The notes under the pieces were generated by a model. That model was not told where the DNA came from. It saw only the letters and a program-made list of their open reading frames with translations, and searched no databases. The translations under genes were made by a program, and so were the position numbers. Source: Streptomyces roseus (GTDB lineage Bacteria > Actinomycetota > Actinomycetes > Streptomycetales > Streptomycetaceae). From it: DNA of 60,814 nt. Location of the stretch: the NCBI RefSeq assembly GCF_001044425.1, contig NZ_LFML01000013.1, forward strand, positions 1-60,814, written 5' to 3'. This document shows, one piece after another, positions 44,209-52,233 of the stretch. Within the stretch, counting starts at the first letter, position 1; every line of letters begins with the position of its first letter.

Positions 44209-45761
44209 ACACCCTCGCGCGCCTGGAGGCCGTCCGGGCGGGCCGGGCCCGGCCGCTGGCGACCGTACGGCACCGGCACCTGAGCGAGCGCCCGCTGGTC
44301 CTCGTACCCCTGACCACGGCGGGCGAGGCCGGGGCCCCGCTCGGCGCGCTGGTCGGCACGGATCCCGCGCGACCGCGGCTGCTGGTGGTCCCGCAGCCGC
44401 GCGACCGGGACCTGCGCTGGGCGTTCCTCGCCGACCTGGCCGACGAGGTCCTGCCGTACGTGGAGGGGTACGCGGACGACGTCGAGCGGGTGGAGCGCAC
44501 CGAGACCGACCCGGAGACCGGCGCCAAGAGCAAGGTCGAGGCCGAGCTGTGCCTGGACGCGCCGCAGCTGATCGTGCCGAGCCGGGCCGGCATCGAGTAC
44601 GTACGGCTGCTGGGGCGGTCGATGCGGTTCCGGCGGACGGCCGAGGAGGATCCGGAGAATCCGTATCCGGCGCCCTCCCGGGTGCCGCTGCTCGGCCGCT
44701 GGTTCACGCACCTCGGCGAGCGCTCCCGGGTCCCCGGGGCCTCGATGCTGCTGTCGGCGACGGAGCTGCTCGGCCGCCACTGGGCCACCGGCCAGAGCAA
44801 TCTGGAGGACCAGCACCTGGGTGCGCTGCTGTCGTGGATAGTCCCGCCGGAGGGGGAATCGGGCGCGGAGGCGGCCCTGCGGGCCGAGCTGGGCCGCGAC
44901 CGGGACGGGCAGCTGCTGGTGCCGCCCGCCGGACCCGCCACCGATCCGGCCTTCGACAACAAGCTGCTGGCGCCGGCGATGTCCCGCTACGACGCGGCGC
45001 GCTCCGGGGACGATCCGCGGGCCGTGGCCCGCGCGGAGGCCGCCGTCCGCGAGCTCGTCGCGGAGCAGATGAGGCCCGCCTGGCGGGCGGTGTGGCAGTC
45101 GCTGGAGCTGCTGCGCACGCTGCCGCCCGGGGAGCGGGCCGAGGAGCGCTGGACCCGCGACCGCTGGTCGTACACCGGTCACCGCGACCGGGTCCGGGCG
45201 GGCGAGCCGCCGCAGCCGCGCCGCGACGACGCGGTGACGGCGGCGCAGAAGCTGGCGACGCGCGAGACCGAGCAGGTGCGGCTCGACGCCCAGGAGGCGC
45301 TGGACGATCCGCTGGTGATGGCGGGCCGGCGACTGTCGGGCGAGGCCTTCGCGGGCGAGGTCACCGAGATCGTGATGGGGTGGACGGAGTCGAAGCGGCC
45401 GAGTCCGCGCCCGCTGGTGACCGTCGCCACGGAGGACCGTCCGCAGCTCGCGGAGGGCGGCGGCAAGGTGTTCCGCTCGCTGGAGGGCCGCCCGCAGGCG
45501 GCGCAGTTCGTCCGCTTCGAGGAGGACAGGCGGCTGATCGTGCTGCGGCTGCTGGACAAGATGGGGCGTGGCAGGGAGCCGGAGCCGGGCTCGGTTCCGG
45601 AGAAGGGCGACCGGGTCTGCTGGACGCTGTTCGAGCACGACGCGCGCGGCGGCCCGAAGCTGCCGGACCCGGAGAAGACCCCGTGGACGCACGGCGGCCC
45701 GCCGGGGTCCCGGGCCGCCGCTCCCCTGCCCGACACCGTGACGGACGAGGACATCCTGTGA
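44196..45761 (+). CDS. Unrecognised protein between nuclease and helicase (521 aa)
   Basis: I do not recognise this protein. It is soluble, acidic and Arg-rich. The N-terminal part begins SLLNTLARLEAVRAGRARPL. A middle region holds HWATGQSNLEDQHLGALLSW. The last 130 residues (EAFAGEVTEIVMGWTESKRPSPRPLVTVATEDRP and on) look beta-rich and could be an OB-like or barrel domain. It overlaps the nuclease gene by 13 bases and the helicase gene by four (GTGA), so the three products are made together and probably form a complex. The only reasonable proposal is a scaffold or DNA-binding subunit; this is inference from position. Confidence 0.85.
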   Translation: MSLLNTLARLEAVRAGRARPLATVRHRHLSERPLVLVPLTTAGEAGAPLGALVGTDPARPRLLVVPQPRDRDLRWAFLADLADEVLPYVEGYADDVERVERTETDPETGAKSKVEAELCLDAPQLIVPSRAGIEYVRLLGRSMRFRRTAEEDPENPYPAPSRVPLLGRWFTHLGERSRVPGASMLLSATELLGRHWATGQSNLEDQHLGALLSWIVPPEGESGAEAALRAELGRDRDGQLLVPPAGPATDPAFDNKLLAPAMSRYDAARSGDDPRAVARAEAAVRELVAEQMRPAWRAVWQSLELLRTLPPGERAEERWTRDRWSYTGHRDRVRAGEPPQPRRDDAVTAAQKLATRETEQVRLDAQEALDDPLVMAGRRLSGEAFAGEVTEIVMGWTESKRPSPRPLVTVATEDRPQLAEGGGKVFRSLEGRPQAAQFVRFEEDRRLIVLRLLDKMGRGREPEPGSVPEKGDRVCWTLFEHDARGGPKLPDPEKTPWTHGGPPGSRAAAPLPDTVTDEDIL

Positions 45762-47104
45762 GCACCGCATCCCGGCAGCGGTTCGACCCGGGGGCCGCGG
45801 CCGCCGAGGCGACCGCAGCCATCCTGCGCGACACCCTGCACGGCAGCGAGCGCGGCGTGGTCGTCGACTCCCCGCCCGGGGCCGGCAAGTCCACCCTCGT
45901 GGTGCGGGCCGCCCGCGAGCTGGCCGCGGCCGGGCGCCGGCTGATGGTGGTCGCGCAGACCAACGCGCAGGTCGACGACCTGGTGCTGCGGCTCGCCGAC
46001 AAGGACCCGGAGCTGAGGGTCGGCCGGCTGCACAGCAGCGACGGCGACGCGTACGACCCGGCGCTGCGCGAGCTGCCCTCGGTCACCCTCTCGGCCAAAC
46101 CGAAGGACCTCGCGGAGCTGCCGATCACCATCTCGACGGCGGCGAAGTGGGCGTACGTGAAGGACGCCGAGCCCTGGGAGCACGCCATCGTCGACGAGGC
46201 GTACCAGATGCGCTCGGACGCGCTGCTGGCCGTGGCCGGGCTGTTCGACCGGGCCCTGTTCGTGGGGGACCCGGGCCAGCTGGACCCGTTCAGCGTGGTC
46301 GGCGCCGAGCAGTGGGCCGGGCTGTCGTACGACCCTTCGGCGAGCGCCGTCAGCACCCTGCTGGCGCACAACCCGCAGCTGCCGCAGCACCGGCTGCCGG
46401 TGTCCTGGCGGCTGCCGGCGTCGGCCGCGCCGCTGGTCTCGCGGGCGTTCTACCCGTACACGCAGTTCCGCAGCGGTACGGGCCCGGGCGACCGGCGGCT
46501 GTCGTACGGGGTGGCCGGCGACGGCTCCGGCCCCGACCGGGTGCTGGACGAGGCCGCCGAGTCGGGCTGGGGGCTGCTGGAGCTGCCCGCGCGGCACACG
46601 CCGCGGACCGACCCCGAGGCCGTACGGGCGGTGGCGCTGGTGGTCCGGCGGGCGCTGGACCGGGGGGCGGTGACGGTGGACGAGCAGTCCGAGGCGCCCA
46701 CCGCGCTGACGGCCGACCGGATCGCGGTCGGCACGGCGCACCGGGACCAGGCGGCGGCGGTCCGCGCCGCCCTGGCGGACCTGGGGGTCGACGGGGTGAC
46801 GGTGGACACCGCGAACCGGCTCCAGGGGCGGGAGTACGACCTCACGGTGGTGCTGCACCCGCTCTCGGGCCGCCCCGACGCCACGGCGTTCCACCTGGAG
46901 ACGGGCCGTCTGTGCGTCCTGGCCTCGCGGCACCGGCACGCCTGCGTGGTGGTGGCCCGGGCGGGGATAGCGGAGCTGCTGGACGACCACCCGTCCACGG
47001 AACCCGTCCAGTTGGGCGTGACGGTGAAGTTCCCGGACGGCTGGGAGGCCAACCACTGCGTCCTGGCCCATCTCGCGGAGCACCGGATCCCCTGGAAGCC
47101 ATGA
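45758..47104 (+). CDS. UPF1/Dna2-type superfamily 1 helicase (448 aa)
   Basis: All core SF1 motifs are visible: Walker A DSPPGAGKST (37-46), motif Ia VVAQTNAQVDDL, motif II DEAYQ (146-150), motif III FVGDPGQLDPF, motif IV LPVSWRLP, motif V TANRLQGREYDLTVV (351-365) and motif VI LCVLASRHRHACVVVAR. DEAxQ with the GDPxQL motif and VSWRLP places it in the UPF1-like (SF1B) group, which translocates 5'-3'. It has no accessory nuclease domain; that function is the separate gene at 43063. GTG 45758 overlaps the stop of the middle gene. Confidence 0.88.
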   Translation: MSTASRQRFDPGAAAAEATAAILRDTLHGSERGVVVDSPPGAGKSTLVVRAARELAAAGRRLMVVAQTNAQVDDLVLRLADKDPELRVGRLHSSDGDAYDPALRELPSVTLSAKPKDLAELPITISTAAKWAYVKDAEPWEHAIVDEAYQMRSDALLAVAGLFDRALFVGDPGQLDPFSVVGAEQWAGLSYDPSASAVSTLLAHNPQLPQHRLPVSWRLPASAAPLVSRAFYPYTQFRSGTGPGDRRLSYGVAGDGSGPDRVLDEAAESGWGLLELPARHTPRTDPEAVRAVALVVRRALDRGAVTVDEQSEAPTALTADRIAVGTAHRDQAAAVRAALADLGVDGVTVDTANRLQGREYDLTVVLHPLSGRPDATAFHLETGRLCVLASRHRHACVVVARAGIAELLDDHPSTEPVQLGVTVKFPDGWEANHCVLAHLAEHRIPWKP

Positions 47105-47226
47105 CGGCACACCGCCGGGGGCGGTCGGCGGCCCCGCCCGGGCGGGCCCGGGGCGGCGCTCTTGCGCGGCGTTGGACAATGGAGGGTGGCCCGGAAGGTT
47201 CCAGAACGCGCACCAGGAGGACACGC

Positions 47227-47577
47227 ATGGCAGAGCCCGAGCGGACGACCGAGCGGAAGCCGCGGCCCGCGCCGCTGCTGTTCGAGCCCTCGGAGGCCGC
47301 CACGGACCCGGAGCACTTCTTCGACCTGGAGTCGATCGAGGACCCGCGGGAGCTGCTGGCCCGCGCCACCGAGCTGACGCTCGCCTTCCGGGCGGCGCAG
47401 GAGCGGGCGGTGGAGTTCCAGGCGATGGCCGCCGCGCAGCTCGCCGATCCGCGCCGGTTCGACCGGCTGCCGCCGGCGGAGATCGCCGAGCGGGCGGACT
47501 GGACCGAGGACTACGCGCTGAAAATGATCGAGTTCGGCGAGTCCCTCCAGCGCGAAGCGGGCCCGGACGCGTCCTAG
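47227..47577 (+). CDS. Small acidic helical protein (116 aa)
   Basis: ATG 47227 has AGGAGGA upstream. A disordered N-terminus (MAEPERTTERKPRPAP) is followed by helices (ATELTLAFRAAQERAVEFQAMAAAQLAD) with coiled-coil character and a C-terminal LPPAEIAERADWTEDYALKMIEFGESLQ. No known domain. It starts 123 bp after the helicase gene on the same strand and could be a fourth member of that locus or independent. Confidence 0.8.
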   Translation: MAEPERTTERKPRPAPLLFEPSEAATDPEHFFDLESIEDPRELLARATELTLAFRAAQERAVEFQAMAAAQLADPRRFDRLPPAEIAERADWTEDYALKMIEFGESLQREAGPDAS

Positions 47578-47710
47578 GAGGGGGTCGGACACCCGCGCGG
47601 GTGGCGCACCTGGCATATGCGGGGCGCAACATAGCCCATGATCCCCCGTCCTGTCCGGGTTTTGCGTAACTCCCGGAAACCGGACCGCTACGCCCGGTAG
47701 ACCGGTCCGC

Positions 47711-48316
47711 ATGACGACGCTGACGACGGCACCCGCCTACCCCGCCGACGCCCCCACCCCCGCCCCGCACGCACGCACCGCCACCCACGTCACCCACGTC
47801 ACCCCTCAGGGCGCCGCTTGGCTCGCCTCCGCGTCGGCGTATCCGCACGGCACCCTCGCACGCTGGCAGGCCCGGGCCGGCTCCCCCGCCGTGCTGCCCT
47901 GCGGGACCGCCTTCGACGTCGTCAACGTCCCCCACGTCCTCGGCCGCCGCATGCTCGACCTGCTCTGGGCCGAGGGCCCCGGCTCCGGGCCCGTCGCCGT
48001 GCACCGCGGGCGGATGCTGCTGTTCGCCGCCACCGGGACCGCGCACCGCCTCCCCGCACTGCTGGCGTGGGTGGGGGACCCCCCGACGAAGTCGGGGGGA
48101 GAGTGCGGCAGCTCCGTGCCCGCGCCGCTGTGCCACGGCCACGGCGACGCCGTCACCGTGCCGCCGCTCGCCGCCACGCCCGGCCCCTCCCGGTGGGTCG
48201 TCGCCCCCGACACCCGCTCCCCCTGGCTGCCCGGACCCGAGGCACTCCTGTGGGCGTACCTGCGCGCCGCCCGAGCTGCGGATATCGATTTTTCCTTCCG
48301 GCCGTCTCCCTGCTAA
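47711..48316 (+). CDS. Conserved protein, possible primase/polymerase-fold relative (201 aa)
   Basis: The body reads AWLASASAYPHGTLARWQARAGSPAVLPC..., then FDVVNVPHVLGRRMLDLLW, GPVAVHRGRMLLFAATGTAHRLP and, near the end, RWVVAPDTRSPWLPGPEALLWAYLRAA. It shares an ordered set of blocks with the 150-aa protein at 40206. The family is common in Streptomyces and annotated as related to the N-terminal bifunctional primase/polymerase domain; activity is unproven. A perfect 9-bp palindrome (48079-48099) interrupts the reading frame without breaking it and adds a poorly conserved loop (GDPPTKSGGE). It ends 18 bp before a tRNA-Lys gene. Confidence 0.75.
   Translation: MTTLTTAPAYPADAPTPAPHARTATHVTHVTPQGAAWLASASAYPHGTLARWQARAGSPAVLPCGTAFDVVNVPHVLGRRMLDLLWAEGPGSGPVAVHRGRMLLFAATGTAHRLPALLAWVGDPPTKSGGECGSSVPAPLCHGHGDAVTVPPLAATPGPSRWVVAPDTRSPWLPGPEALLWAYLRAARAADIDFSFRPSPC
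48079..48099. repeat. Palindrome inserted in frame within the gene at 47711
   Basis: CCCCCCGAC (48079-48087), loop GAA, GTCGGGGGG (48091-48099). It resembles the short extragenic palindromes (C-run GACGAAGTC G-run) that occur in many copies in Streptomyces genomes; here it is coding. Confidence 0.75.
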
Positions 48317-48334
48317 TGTCTTCCTCGTCAGCAA

Positions 48335-48408
48335 GCGCCGCTAGCTCAGTTGGTTAGAGCAGCTGACTCTTAATCAGCGGGTCCGGGGTTCGAGTCCCTG
48401 GCGGCGCA
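48335..48408 (+). tRNA. tRNA-Lys (CTT anticodon), copy 1
   Basis: Acceptor GCGCCGC pairs with GCGGCGC (discriminator A). D-arm AGCTCAGTTGGTTAGAGC, anticodon stem GCTGA/TCAGC with loop CTCTTAA, T-arm GGGGTTCGAGTCCC. It is identical over 74 bases to the minus-strand copy at 57398-57471. No encoded CCA. Confidence 0.97.
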
Positions 48409-48422
48409 CAGACGGAGGAAGG

Positions 48423-48440
48423 CCCCCACGCGAGTGGGGG
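48423..48440 (+). terminator. Terminator after tRNA-Lys copy 1
   Basis: CCCCCAC, loop GCGA, GTGGGGG, followed by TCTTCTTCG. Confidence 0.85.
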
Positions 48441-48472
48441 TCTTCTTCGTGTTCCGGCACGGCGCCATCGCG

Positions 48473-49666
48473 CTATGTGGTGATCTTGACGGTGTACGCG
48501 CCCGACGGGGTCCGGTCCGCCACCTCGATCCTGATCCGCTCCCCGGGCACCGTGAACGTCTCCCCCACCTCCAGCGGCGCGTCCGCCAGCGGCGGGTACA
48601 CCGAGCGGTCCCAGCACGCCTCCGAGGCGGGATGCCCGTCGAGCACCTCGATCGGTCCGCCGCCCGACGCCGCCTCGTTGCGGACCCGGTAGACCAGGAC
48701 CCCCTCGGTACAGGTGTCCCCGTCGTTGCCGGCGGAGCCCCGCGCCTCGACCGCGATCGCGCTGCCCGGGCCCGTACGGATCACCGCGAGCCGGGTCCCG
48801 CCCGCGGCGCCCGGCGCCGGGGCCTGGCCCAGCGGGAGCAGGGTGTGCAGGGAGGAGCCGGACTGCACGCAGTCCACCTGGGAGGAGTCCAGCCAGCCCA
48901 GCTTCCACTTGTGCCAGGCGAACAGGTCCGGCGCCATCCCGAACTGGCTGCCCATGACGTCCCAGTCGCCGACGTAGGTGTCCCAGTCGCCCTTGCCGTC
49001 GCTCGGCCGGTGGTAGAGGTCGGGCAGGTCGAAGACGTGCCCGGTCTCGTGCGCGAGCACGTTGCGGTCCGGGGGGTGCCGTTCGAAGACGGTCACGATC
49101 CGGCGCAGGTCCGTCCCGTCCGCCCGGATCGGCCGGTCGAAGTTGACGACCTTCGTGGCGTCCGAGTCCACCCCGGGGGCGTCCGGGTCGGCGACGAAGT
49201 ACACGACGTCGTACTGCGAGAAGTCCACCTCCGGGTCGGCGGCCGCCACCGCGTCCCGCAGGTACGCCGCCCGGTCCCGGGCCGCCCAGTCACGCTGTAT
49301 CCCGTACGCCGTCGACGGCTTGGGCATCCGGATCCACTGCCGCTGCGGGTGCGGCTCCAGACGGAACCTCCCGTACGAGGCCCGCTCGAAGAAGTCGCTG
49401 GTCGCGGGGAAGTAGTCGCCCGTCAGCTGCTCGGTCGTCAAGGTGGTCCGGTGGTCGGGGAAGGAGAGGAAGACCATGACCGCGTGGAGGGTGCGCTCCG
49501 GCCTGGGGTAGGCCCGGTTCCAGGTGTCGAGGCCCAGGGAGTGGTGCGCCGAGGTGCGGGTCAGGGCGCAGGGCGCGGCTCCCGGAACGGCGACCGCGGG
49601 ACCCGCGACGAGCGACATGGCGGCGAGCGCCGTCAGGGAGGTGAGCGCCGCCGCCGTACTCGTCAT
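48473..49666 (-). CDS. Secreted M6-family (immune inhibitor A-like) metalloprotease (397 aa)
   Basis: Signal peptide in residues 1-29 (SLTALAAMSLVAGPAVAVPG). A catalytic domain with the zinc motif HETGHVFDLPDLY (HExxH plus downstream His/Asp) follows, and then DVMGSQFG (Met-turn-like), GMAPDLFAWHKWKLGWL typical of M6. The C-terminal part is beta-rich and has two or three cysteines. It digests extracellular protein. ATG 49666 is chosen; the frame is open upstream to a GTG. It diverges from cdgA with a 388-bp gap. Confidence 0.9.
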   Translation of the reverse strand: MTSTAAALTSLTALAAMSLVAGPAVAVPGAAPCALTRTSAHHSLGLDTWNRAYPRPERTLHAVMVFLSFPDHRTTLTTEQLTGDYFPATSDFFERASYGRFRLEPHPQRQWIRMPKPSTAYGIQRDWAARDRAAYLRDAVAAADPEVDFSQYDVVYFVADPDAPGVDSDATKVVNFDRPIRADGTDLRRIVTVFERHPPDRNVLAHETGHVFDLPDLYHRPSDGKGDWDTYVGDWDVMGSQFGMAPDLFAWHKWKLGWLDSSQVDCVQSGSSLHTLLPLGQAPAPGAAGGTRLAVIRTGPGSAIAVEARGSAGNDGDTCTEGVLVYRVRNEAASGGGPIEVLDGHPASEACWDRSVYPPLADAPLEVGETFTVPGERIRIEVADRTPSGAYTVKITT

Positions 49667-50054
49667 GCGGGAGCGTTCCACTCCCCCGGGTGTCTGCTGT
49701 CGCGGCACATCGACCTCCGGTGGTGGATTCGTACCATCTCGCACCACACTGAGGGGATTGTCTTACTAATGCCCTGTTCCGCTGCCCCACAAGAGTGAGC
49801 ACTACGGCAAGCCGGTGACCCGGGGGGTTCACCCACATGCCTACAGAACGTCACGACCGATCACCGAAGATCAGTGGGGAACTTTCGCTGCTCAGAGCTG
49901 TGCAGAAACGATCGCCCGGGATCCTCCCGAAGAGGCGTCAGCACGCCGAAGTCCCGTGCCCCGCACGGCGACGCCGCTGGATAGGGCCGTACGGTGCCTC
50001 TATGATCGGCACACTTTCCTGCACGGACACTCACGAGCACTGCGGGAGCCAACG
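49667..50054. other. Divergent regulatory region between M6 protease and cdgA
   Basis: 388 bp without a gene; lower GC around 49750-49900, so promoters for both genes probably lie here. A candidate BldD element is listed separately. Confidence 0.6.
49814..49833. promoter_or_regulatory. Candidate BldD-type inverted repeat upstream of cdgA
   Basis: GGTGA (49814-49818) and TCACC (49829-49833) form inverted half-sites with a 10-bp spacer, similar to the BldD consensus AGTGA-n-TCACC. cdgA is a known BldD target in S. coelicolor, which motivates the call. The first base differs from consensus. Confidence 0.35.
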
Positions 50055-51884
50055 GTGAGCGGAACCTCAGAGGGAACCGGTTCGGCGGCCGACAGCATCC
50101 GATCGGCCACTACGGAGCGTCACCAAGCAGTGCCGGCCATGCCGACGACGCCGACCCGCACCGAGTCCGAACTGCGCGATTACCGGGCCGCCTTCAACGC
50201 GGCCCACCTCGCCATGGCCGTCGTCAGCCGCTCCGGGCACGTCGTCGCCGCCAACGCGGCGCTGGCCGGGCTGCTCGGGGCGGAGCCGCACGCGCTCGTC
50301 GAACAGTGCGCGGCCGACCTGGTCGACCTGGGCGCCGAGGCCCGTACCTGGCAGGCGTACCAGGAGGTGCTCCGCGGCCGGCAGGCCAGACTGCGCTGCA
50401 CCCGCCGGCTCAAACACCCCGACGGGCACTCGCTGTGGACCGAGGTCACCCTCGGGCCCGTGCCCGGCACCCGGGACGTGCTGCTCTCCGTCGCCGACAT
50501 CAGCGACCGCCGCGACCTCCAGGCCCGGCTGCGCCACCTCCAGATGCACGACCCGGTGACCCGGCTGCCCAACCGGGCGCTGTTCTTCGAGCGGCTCTCC
50601 GCCGCCTTGGAGGCCTCCTCGTACGAGCAGGGCGGCACCGGCCGGATCGGGCTGTGCTACCTCGACCTCGACGGTTTCAAGGCCGTCAACGACACCCTGG
50701 GCCACCGGGTCGGCGACCGGCTGCTGACCGCCGTCGCGGCCCGGCTGACGCAGTGCGCCGACCAGTCCGGGTACGGACGCACCGGCGGGCACCTGGTGGC
50801 GCGGCTCGGCGGCGACGAGTTCGCCCTGCTGGTCGAGGACTCCACCGGCACCGATCAGCTCGCCGACCTGGCGCGCAGCGTGCTGGCCGCCGTACAGGAG
50901 CCGTTCGACCTGGCCGGGCAGCGGCTCTCGGTCTCCGCGTCGATCGGCGTGGTGGAACGGGCCGCGGCCGGGACCTCGGCGACCGGGCTGATGCAGGCCG
51001 CGGACACGACCCTGTACTGGGCGAAGGCGGACGGCAAGGCCCGCTGGACGCTCTTCGACCCGGAGCGCAACGCGCACCGGATGACCCGCCAGGCGCTGAC
51101 CTCGACCCTGCGGCCGGCCGTGGACCGGGGCGAGTTCGCGCTGGAGTACCAGCCGCTCGTCGATCTGGAGAGCGGCGCGGTGCGCGGGGTGGAGGCGCTG
51201 GTGCGCTGGAACCACCCGCAGTTCGGCACGCTGACGCCGAATCGGTTCATCGGAATCGCGGAAGAGGACGGGTCCATCGTCCAGTTGGGGCGGTGGGTGC
51301 TGCGGACCGCGTGCCGGCAGGCCCGGCGCTGGCAGATCGAGCAGCCCAGCGACTCACCGGTCTTCGTCTCCGTCAACGTGGCGGTCCGCCAGGTGTGGGA
51401 CTCCGACCTGGTCGGCGACGTGGCGGAGATCCTGGCCGAGACCGGGCTGGCCCCCCAGCTGCTCCAGCTGGAGCTGACGGAGTCGGCGGTGATGGGCTCG
51501 GCCGGACGGCCGTTGCAGGCCCTCCAGGCGCTGAGCGACATGGGCGTGCGGATCGCCATCGACGACTTCGGCACCGGGTACTCGAACCTGGCCTACCTGA
51601 GCCGGCTGCCGGTGTCCGTGCTGAAGCTGGACGGCTCCTTCGTACGGGGCTTCCGCTACGAGGAGGGCGCCCACCCGAACCCGGCCGACGAGACCATCGT
51701 CGAGGCCCTGGTGCAGCTCGCGCACCGGCTGGGCCTGACCGTGACGGCGGAGTGCGTGGAGACCGCCGGGCAGGCGGCGCGGCTGCGCCGCGTCGGCTGC
51801 GACACGGGCCAGGGCTGGCTGTACTCGCGCGCGGTGGCCCCCGAGCTGATCGCCGAGATGATCGGCACCCGCCCGGGGGCGTGA
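50055..51884 (+). CDS. cdgA: CdgA: PAS-GGDEF-EAL cyclic-di-GMP enzyme (609 aa)
   Basis: A PAS domain at about residues 40-150 (YRAAFNAAHLAMAVVSRSG) ends with the PAC-like VADISDRRDLQ. GGDEF domain: CYLDLDGFKAVNDTLGH and the intact GGDEF at 252-256. EAL domain: GVEALVRW (EAL 380-382) and IDDFGTGYSNLAYLSRLPV. Both active sites look complete, so it could make and break c-di-GMP. No RxxD inhibitory site is visible just before GGDEF. GTG 50055 with GGGAG upstream. It matches SCO2817, which influences the switch to aerial growth in S. coelicolor. orn, which hydrolyses the product pGpG, is 17 kb away. Confidence 0.9.
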   Translation: MSGTSEGTGSAADSIRSATTERHQAVPAMPTTPTRTESELRDYRAAFNAAHLAMAVVSRSGHVVAANAALAGLLGAEPHALVEQCAADLVDLGAEARTWQAYQEVLRGRQARLRCTRRLKHPDGHSLWTEVTLGPVPGTRDVLLSVADISDRRDLQARLRHLQMHDPVTRLPNRALFFERLSAALEASSYEQGGTGRIGLCYLDLDGFKAVNDTLGHRVGDRLLTAVAARLTQCADQSGYGRTGGHLVARLGGDEFALLVEDSTGTDQLADLARSVLAAVQEPFDLAGQRLSVSASIGVVERAAAGTSATGLMQAADTTLYWAKADGKARWTLFDPERNAHRMTRQALTSTLRPAVDRGEFALEYQPLVDLESGAVRGVEALVRWNHPQFGTLTPNRFIGIAEEDGSIVQLGRWVLRTACRQARRWQIEQPSDSPVFVSVNVAVRQVWDSDLVGDVAEILAETGLAPQLLQLELTESAVMGSAGRPLQALQALSDMGVRIAIDDFGTGYSNLAYLSRLPVSVLKLDGSFVRGFRYEEGAHPNPADETIVEALVQLAHRLGLTVTAECVETAGQAARLRRVGCDTGQGWLYSRAVAPELIAEMIGTRPGA

Positions 51885-51972
51885 CCCTCCGGGGCCCTGC
51901 GGGGGCCGCCGCTGCGCGGTGCCTTCTCCCCGCCCCGCCCTTCTCCGTTTCCCCGGGCTCCGCCCGGGCCCG

Positions 51973-52233
51973 TCAGAGGCTGCGCACGAAGGCGGCGAAG
52001 GCCGCGGGGGCGACGGTGAAGGCGGGGCCTTCGGGGTCCTTGGAGTCCCGGACGGCGACACCGCAGGGCTGGGTGGCGATCTCGACGCAGTCGCCGCCGG
52101 TCCCACCGCTGTACGAAGCCTTGCGCCAGGCGGCGCCGCCGAGGGGGGCGCACTCGACGCAGTCTCCACCGGTGTTGCCGCTGTACGACGACTTACGCCA
52201 CCTATTGCCCATCGGGTTCTGGCTGCTCCCCAT
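51973..52233 (-). CDS. DUF397 protein with duplicated motif (86 aa)
   Basis: Two copies of the DUF397 core occur: WRKSSYSGNTGGDCVE (about 12-27) and WRKASYSGGTGGDCVE (about 36-51). The usual tail VAVRDSKDPEGPAFTVAPAAFAAFVRSL follows the second only. The family partners XRE-type regulators in Streptomyces (as in BldB-like and WhiJ-like systems). ATG 52233 with GGAGGAG upstream lies inside the end of the regulator gene (32-base overlap), so it is coupled to it. The in-frame duplication makes it slightly longer than a normal 60-70-aa member. Confidence 0.9.
   Translation of the reverse strand: MGSSQNPMGNRWRKSSYSGNTGGDCVECAPLGGAAWRKASYSGGTGGDCVEIATQPCGVAVRDSKDPEGPAFTVAPAAFAAFVRSL

Noticed and set aside
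48335..48408. tRNA-Lys as an attachment site with an integrated element
   Set aside because: No integrase, excisionase or direct att repeat was found between the two tRNA genes; the copies are inverted, not direct.
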